NCBI GenBank assembly: GCA_039654915.1
Contig: CM077598.1
Coordinates: 69,778,041-69,842,040 of the forward strand
DNA length: 64,000 nucleotides
DNA from: Aquilaria yunnanensis
Lineage: Eukaryota; Streptophyta; Magnoliopsida; Malvales; Thymelaeaceae
Reading direction: 5' to 3'
Shown here one piece after another: positions 59,349-64,000 of the stretch. Made by a program: the position numbers and the translations under genes. The notes beneath the pieces were generated by a model. It searched no databases. It worked only from the letters and a program-made list of their open reading frames with translations, and was not told where the DNA came from. The stretch's first letter is position 1. Each line of letters opens with the position of its first letter.

Positions 59349-59480
59349 GAACAGTAAACCATGTATGTACAGTAAATACACGTATGAACAGTGAAATATG
59401 CATATAAACAGTAAGTCAGTGAATAGTAACTATGAATAGTAAAAAATGTGTGTGAATAGTAAAAATGCGTGGATAGTAAC
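59349..59480. repeat. Eight interspersed GAACAGTAA-type motifs
   Basis: GAA(C/T)AGTAA-like units start at 59349, 59368, 59386, 59406, 59421, 59434, 59453 and 59471, spaced 13-20 bp. A short TA microsatellite lies just before (about 59325-59340). Confidence 0.65.
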
Positions 59481-61571
59481 CCTATGGAAAAATGCTCAAA
59501 ATATAGAAATTAATCATACTCAAAGTGTATAATGATGACGTAAACCCTTAGTAGTAATACACTTATGAGTATTCATCATACCCTCTAACCAGGTTCTTGC
59601 TAGTCCTTAGCAATTGTAACCTAAGAAAATAAACAAAATACATAATCTAACAACTCATGACAAATCATGCTATGAATATGTAACACTTATAAACTTGACT
59701 TGCAAGTAATTAATGAAAGAAAAAAAAGTTAAGTCCTTGTTACTAGAGGTAGAGGATCACTCCCTAAGTATTTGCACTTATTTTAAGGTGAGTTGGTCAA
59801 TAGCTTACTTTATGTTTCTCAATCCAAAGCTTGCAAGGGGATCCAACTTCACCCACACTAGATTCTCAAAAGAGGACTGCATGTAAATTTAAGTCCAATG
59901 GTCTTTATACAATGTTGTAATGAGGCTGGGTTTGGTGAAAGTAGGAATCAAATGGAGGCTTTTTAATGGTAGAGTTTAAGAGAACTAGTAATACAATGAA
60001 TAATAAATATGGGCACCTAAAACACTAAATACCCAAATCAACCCTAGTCTCCAAGTCCTCTCCAAAACACAATTCCTTATCAACACATGAGTTTAGAAAA
60101 CAAATATGGTTGAGTTTTAAACTTATTGAATTTAACACTTTTTTTTACCTCTCTCCGTTTTAAAATAACTGGCTTCATTTGACTTGCATAAATATTAACG
60201 CTGCAGTTGTTTTTTTTTCTCAAAATTGTCCCCCATGATGATACGTTTATCTGTCCGAAAAAAGATAAAAGAAGATGTCTTTCATCTTTACTTTAATATG
60301 GATTCACATGGGTATGAGCATATATAATTTTATTTGAAAGGGAAAGATAACAACTTTTTTTTTAGACTGACATAAAATAAAAAGAGGCCAAGTATTATGA
60401 AACAAACGAGTTTTTTTTTATTTATATTTTTTAACTTTATTTTGCAAGGGCTTTTTCTTATGGCCTCACTTTTTGCCTTTTTCTATTATAAAAAGAAAAA
60501 CAAATCAACACTTGTTTAAAACTCAACCATCCAATGATACACACTCAATTTTTATTATTCAAGCTCAACTCACGCCAAATTTTTCTACTATCACAATTTA
60601 AGCACAAGGTAACCCAACATATTCTAAAGTATGCCTTACATTTATTCTTTATTTTACCAAAAACAACACATTCATTTTAATTCTCTAAGCCCATAGTCAC
60701 ATAAGTATCATTAGTTCCAAGGACATTAAAGGATCAAAATGAAGTAGAAGTGGTTAAACATATAGGGTTCAAACAAAGAATAAGGCTACAAGGCTCAAAG
60801 GGGCTCACTAAGGGATAATGTATAAGGTTAGCCTTTTGGTAAGTGGTTGGCCCTAAAATGCCATCTTCTTCCTTAAATTTACATACAAGAAGTGAGGTTG
60901 CATGGTTCCTTAAGGTCACCCATCCAAGCAAGGTCTAGCTCAAAACACAAAGTAGGCACTCTCAATAAGAAATTCACACATCCTAATAATTACTAAGGGC
61001 TCAAAAGTGCTCACTAGTTATTTATTTTCGTCAGGTAACAAGCAACATACTTTAACTACTTTAAAAAATGAACAACCATTTCGAATTTACAAAGCACACA
61101 TCCAATGATGATATTTTCATGAGTTGGGTTCCTAAATGCAAACAAACAACCTAAATTCATGCTAAATGTTCCTACATGCAACTATCATGCAACTATCATG
61201 CAAACATGTACTTGAACATGGACAAAAAAGTAAAAATGAAAATCAATAATCAACACTACCATAAAAACAAAAAAATAAAAAAATAACAATAAAACTAATA
61301 GAATATGCAAAGGACTGAATGTTTGGAATTAATATTCAGGTTTCATCTAATATTTTCTTTAGACAATATAGATTACTTGTGAGTTATGTCATCCAAATAT
61401 GGTTGAAACCTAGCTAACCCAAAATGTTATAACTAGCATGCCTAGTAGGATGCGTCTCAAGAGTAAAATTACTTCTTACTCAGCCATCCTTAACTAAGGG
61501 TTTTGCCCAAATGTTTTAATATCAGCATGAGGAAAACTACCCTAAAAGAAGAAGAAAAAAAATGTGTCAAC

Positions 61572-61590
61572 TATCCCTCCCTCCACCAGA
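61572..61590 (-). other. Polypurine tract, Athila-like element
   Basis: On the minus strand TGGTGGAGGGAGGGATAG, preceded by a 'gacattggggacaat' stretch, a context common before the 3' LTR of Athila-type elements. Confidence 0.6.
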
Positions 61591-61850
61591 TTAAGAAATT
61601 GTCCCCAATGTCAAAATATACATAAGAAGAGTGAAGAAGAAATTACCTGAAATGGTAGTTATTGAAAATGAAAAACCTAAAATAACTTAAACCAAAATAA
61701 AGAAAATGCTGATAGTAAAACTAAAAGACAAGATAAAAAGATTCACAAGTCTGATTGCTCTCTTCCATAGTGATTATCACTTATTAACAAAATAAAAATG
61801 ACAAGCAGGGTAAAGGATACTTATGAGATGGAACTGATTGAGAAAGACTA

Positions 61851-62450
61851 TCATGTCCAGTCTACCTGAATCACTGCTAGATCTAGTTTACGAACAAAAG
61901 CTTGTATTTTGTCTAGCAATTCTTCAACAGTTGATGCAGGTATTAGGATCTGTCCTGCCGTCTTTGAGATAAATTTCTCCTTCATAGCATGATCCATAAA
62001 AGATAACAGACCTGCAAAGAAATTCTTAACATTCAACAGCCCAATGGGTTTCTGGTGCAAATTAAGTTGGGCCATAGAAGCAATTTGAAAAATTTCCCCC
62101 AATGTGCCAAACCCTCCTCGTAAAGCAATAAAGGTATCAGAATTACAGAGCATTTGCAACAAATGCTCTTGCAAGTTTTTAACCACTAAATCTTCTCTAA
62201 TTGTGCCTCCAAAAATCATTTTCAAAGGTGTAGAGATGATACCCAAAACTTGGCTACCCCATACAAATGCTGCTATTGCTACACCTCCCATCAATCTGAT
62301 GCTACATCCCCTATAAACCAAATGTATTTTTCGCTCAGCTAGTACTCTACCCAAATGGTTGGCTGCCCTCAAGAACTCTTCATCCTTTCCAAGAAAAGAT
62401 CCATAAAATACACAAATATTTCAGAATTTGTGAGTTGAGGTTCCCTCCAT
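61851..62450 (-). pseudogene. LOG-like cytokinin-activating enzyme copy inside the retroelement
   Basis: An intron-free frame of 200 codons from ATG 62450 to the stop at 61851. It matches LOG-type cytokinin riboside 5'-monophosphate phosphoribohydrolases, which release active cytokinin bases from their nucleotides. Motifs: ICVFYGSFLGK near the N-terminus, LGRVLAERKIHLVY, and RGGFGTLGE in place of the PGGxGTxxE signature, followed by QKPIGLLN. A TGA at codon 10 (62421-62423), the P-to-R change and a YRG where YGG is usual make it non-functional. A TATA-like CTATAAATGC lies about 45 bp upstream. Plant LOG genes usually have several introns, so this is a processed copy or derives from an intron-poor relative. 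Confidence 0.8.
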
Positions 62451-62492
62451 TTCTATCTTTAACCGTGTGAAAAAAATCAAAAGAAGAACGTG

Positions 62493-62502
62493 CATTTATA
62501 GA
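62493..62502 (-). promoter_or_regulatory. TATA-like box upstream of the LOG copy
   Basis: TATAAATGCA (minus strand) about 45 bp before the LOG-like ATG. If real, it argues against a simple processed cDNA. Chance is not excluded in this AT-rich DNA. Confidence 0.35.
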
Positions 62503-62529
62503 GATAAAAGGATAATGCATTGATAACAC

Positions 62530-63170
62530 CTACAGGAGTAGGTAGATTATTTTTAGAAGAAAAATAAAATTTTCAACAATAATGGTGTGTATGTACAGTA
62601 GTTGTGAGTATGGCTCACAGCTTCTTCTGGTTTTATGTCTAGTAACGGCTTCAACGCCTTCTATGAGTTGGGGATTTGCTTCGCATACAAATTTCTTACA
62701 AACTGGCAAATAGGGTCTTTCAAAATCAGATTCCCAAGATTGTAAAGCTCTCATTCTTTATGAAAAATATTACATAAACCAAGAAGTTCATGTTGCACTA
62801 ATCCACAAGAATGCGTCTCAAGAGTGAATCGGATATTATCCAAAGAATCCTTACTCAGGCCATTCTTAATGAATTGTATTTTATCTTCTCGATTATCAGA
62901 CACCATTCCTAAAGAACGACATCTAGTATCACAAGTCCATCGACCACATTTGTGGCAGACTCATAACCTTTTTGCTCTTTTTGGCATAAGAGCTTTTGCC
63001 TAAGCCGGGCATGTGAGACACAAATGCATCTGGGGTTTCACCAGCCAAATGGTCCATAGCTTCAATTAACCAACACACATCTTTAGGAAAGCCTTTCTGC
63101 ATCAAAACTCGTAATCATTCACATCTAGCTTGGTAATTCCTTTTAAGAACATTCATTGGGAGAGAAGGAA
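62530..63170 (-). pseudogene. Unrecognised protein-like remnant, frameshifted
   Basis: Three protein-like blocks on the minus strand in changing frames. Block 1 (about 63165-62965) has KGFPKDVCWLIEAMDHLAG and FVSHMPGLGKSSYAKKSKK, with one stop. Block 2 (about 62965-62765) has CHKCGRWTCDTRCRSLG (four cysteines) and FTLETHSCGLVQHELLGLC. Block 3 (62754-62530) has VCKKFVCEANPQLIEGVEAV. Together about 200 residues, same strand as integrase and LOG. I do not know the family. It could be a captured host gene or an element-encoded protein in the env position. Confidence 0.5.
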
Positions 63171-63446
63171 AGTATTTTCACAAAGTAGAAAGAGTAGAAT
63201 CCAATTTTTTTAGAAGAAATTGAAAAAAGGGGGAGAGAAAGAAATTAGTTATTATGCGAAACAGAAACAATCGACTTGAGAGCCACGGAGTACTGTATCC
63301 ACCACTTAACCGGGAAAAGATCAAAAGGAAAGTAAGAAAGAAACAAAAAAAATGAAACTTAAAAGAAAACTATCTAAGAAGAGAAAATATATTTACTTTT
63401 ACTCACCATCATCATTGTGAGGGTCACTAAGATGAACTACTTCTTC
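63171..63446. other. Spacer downstream of integrase, non-coding
   Basis: Purine-rich on the plus strand (pyrimidine-rich on the element's strand). No ORF or motif recognised. Confidence 0.5.
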
Positions 63447-64000
63447 CTAAAAATCATGAGTCTCCAAAAAGGATTTAACTCTTTGTCCATTTAATTTAAA
63501 CACATTACCATTTTTAAGATTTTCAATGTCAATGGCCCCATAAGGATAAACATGTTTCACAATAAAAGGTCCACTCCATTTAGATCTTAATTTTCTAGGA
63601 AATATATGAAGTCGAGAATTATAAAGCAAAACCTTTTGACTAACCTCAAGTGTTTAAGATTGTTTTGTCATGAAAAGCTTTGGTTCTAGCTTTATATATT
63701 TTTGAATTCTCATATGCATCATTTCTTAACTCTTCAATCTCATTTAATTGCAACCTGTGCAAAACACTAGCATCATTAAGATTTGAATTGAAAGCTTTAA
63801 CAGCCCAATAAGCTTTATGTTCAAGTTCCACTGGCAAATTACAAGGTTTCTCATAAACTAACCTATAGGGAGACATGCCAAGTGATGTTTTAAAAGCAGT
63901 GCAATAAGCCCAAAGTGCATCGGTTAGTTTCAAATACCAAACCTTTCGATTTGCGTTGACTGTTTTTTCAATGATTTGTTTTATCCCCATATTTGCTAAT
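63447..64000 (-). pseudogene. Athila-like integrase C-terminus, frameshifted
   Basis: The minus-strand frame entering at 63990 has [37 protein letters not shown] and [14 protein letters not shown], typical of the integrase core end and tail in Athila-type gypsy elements. It stops at 63646. Coding resumes in another frame (63629-63447) with the C-terminal motif [18 protein letters not shown] and [13 protein letters not shown] frameshift or deletion near 63640 separates them. The upstream catalytic core lies outside the window. Confidence 0.85.

Larger units (their letters stand above)
58439..61569 (-). repeat. Putative 3' LTR of Athila-like element, about 3.1 kb
   Basis: On the minus strand it starts TGACAC after the purine tract and ends GTGCAGCA at 58439. 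CTATAAATAGGCACC (minus) at about 58868-58882 is a good LTR TATA. The length is large and no second LTR is visible, so internal insertions or a wrong left limit are possible. The interior is AT-rich; the ORF at 60734-60931 has no recognised motif. Confidence 0.5.
58439..64000 (-). mobile_element. Athila-like gypsy element, 3' part, with captured genes
   Basis: Read on the minus strand from the right edge: integrase C-terminus (63990-63447), an unrecognised coding remnant (about 63170-62530), a LOG-like copy (62450-61851), a PPT-like tract (about 61590-61572) and a putative 3' LTR (61569-58439). The integrase motifs and the 'ttgacattggggacaat' stretch before the PPT fit Athila-type elements as I know them. 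The 5' part is outside the window. Confidence 0.7.

Noticed and set aside
1..64000. tRNA, rRNA or intact host genes
   Set aside because: No cloverleaf, rRNA core or intact multi-exon host gene was recognised; only PBS sites and gene fragments resemble such sequences.

Overview
Plant nuclear DNA, probably from a eudicot with a repeat-rich genome. The evidence is LTR retrotransposons with plant-type primer-binding sites, an Athila-like integrase, a BED/hAT transposase, and fragments of an R2R3-MYB and a LOG-type cytokinin enzyme gene. I see no intact host gene. The window is a stack of transposons inserted into one another, and most boundaries can be placed to the base from target-site duplications (TSDs).

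Left half (1-36174). The oldest layer is the long LTR of a non-coding retrotransposon family (here LARD-1), cut into four pieces. Inserted into it are a solo LTR of a second family (Solo-1, 53-1468, TSD TGCCC), a degenerate Ty3/gypsy element (Tat-A, 2380-32185, + strand, TSD GATAG) and an inverted solo LTR of LARD-1's own family (LARD-3, 33553-36045). Tat-A's reverse transcriptase is split by a hAT transposon (6117-25097, 8-bp TSD). The hAT is itself split by a fairly young gypsy element (Tat-B, 11277-22381, - strand, TSD ACTAT) and by Solo-2 (23315-24730, TSD TCGGT).

Right half. LARD-1's internal region (36178 to about 38250) is followed by a gypsy fragment in the order pol tail, LTR, PBS, gag (about 38318-41118). 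LARD-2 (41119-58438) sits in that gag. LARD-2 contains Solo-3 (44887-57396, - strand, TSD GGGTA), which contains a third Tat element (Tat-C, 45620-56707, + strand, TSD CATGG). From 58439 to the window end lies the 3' part of an Athila-like element on the - strand. It carries a LOG-like gene copy and a second, unrecognised coding remnant between integrase and the 3' LTR.

The three Tat elements are the biological core. Each has one long gag-pol frame on one strand and, between pol and the 3' LTR, a four-exon gene on the opposite strand with its own TATA box. The two genes converge on a spacer that, in Tat-B and Tat-C, holds six copies of a hairpin-prone motif. Splice sites of the antisense gene are preserved in all three copies, even in badly decayed Tat-A. 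The gag frame seems to start inside the LTR and read through the primer-binding site. Tat-B and Tat-C share the same stop codon near the end of integrase, which Tat-A lacks. Family names beyond what motifs show (Tat/Retand lineage, PF04195-like, Athila) are from memory and were not searched.
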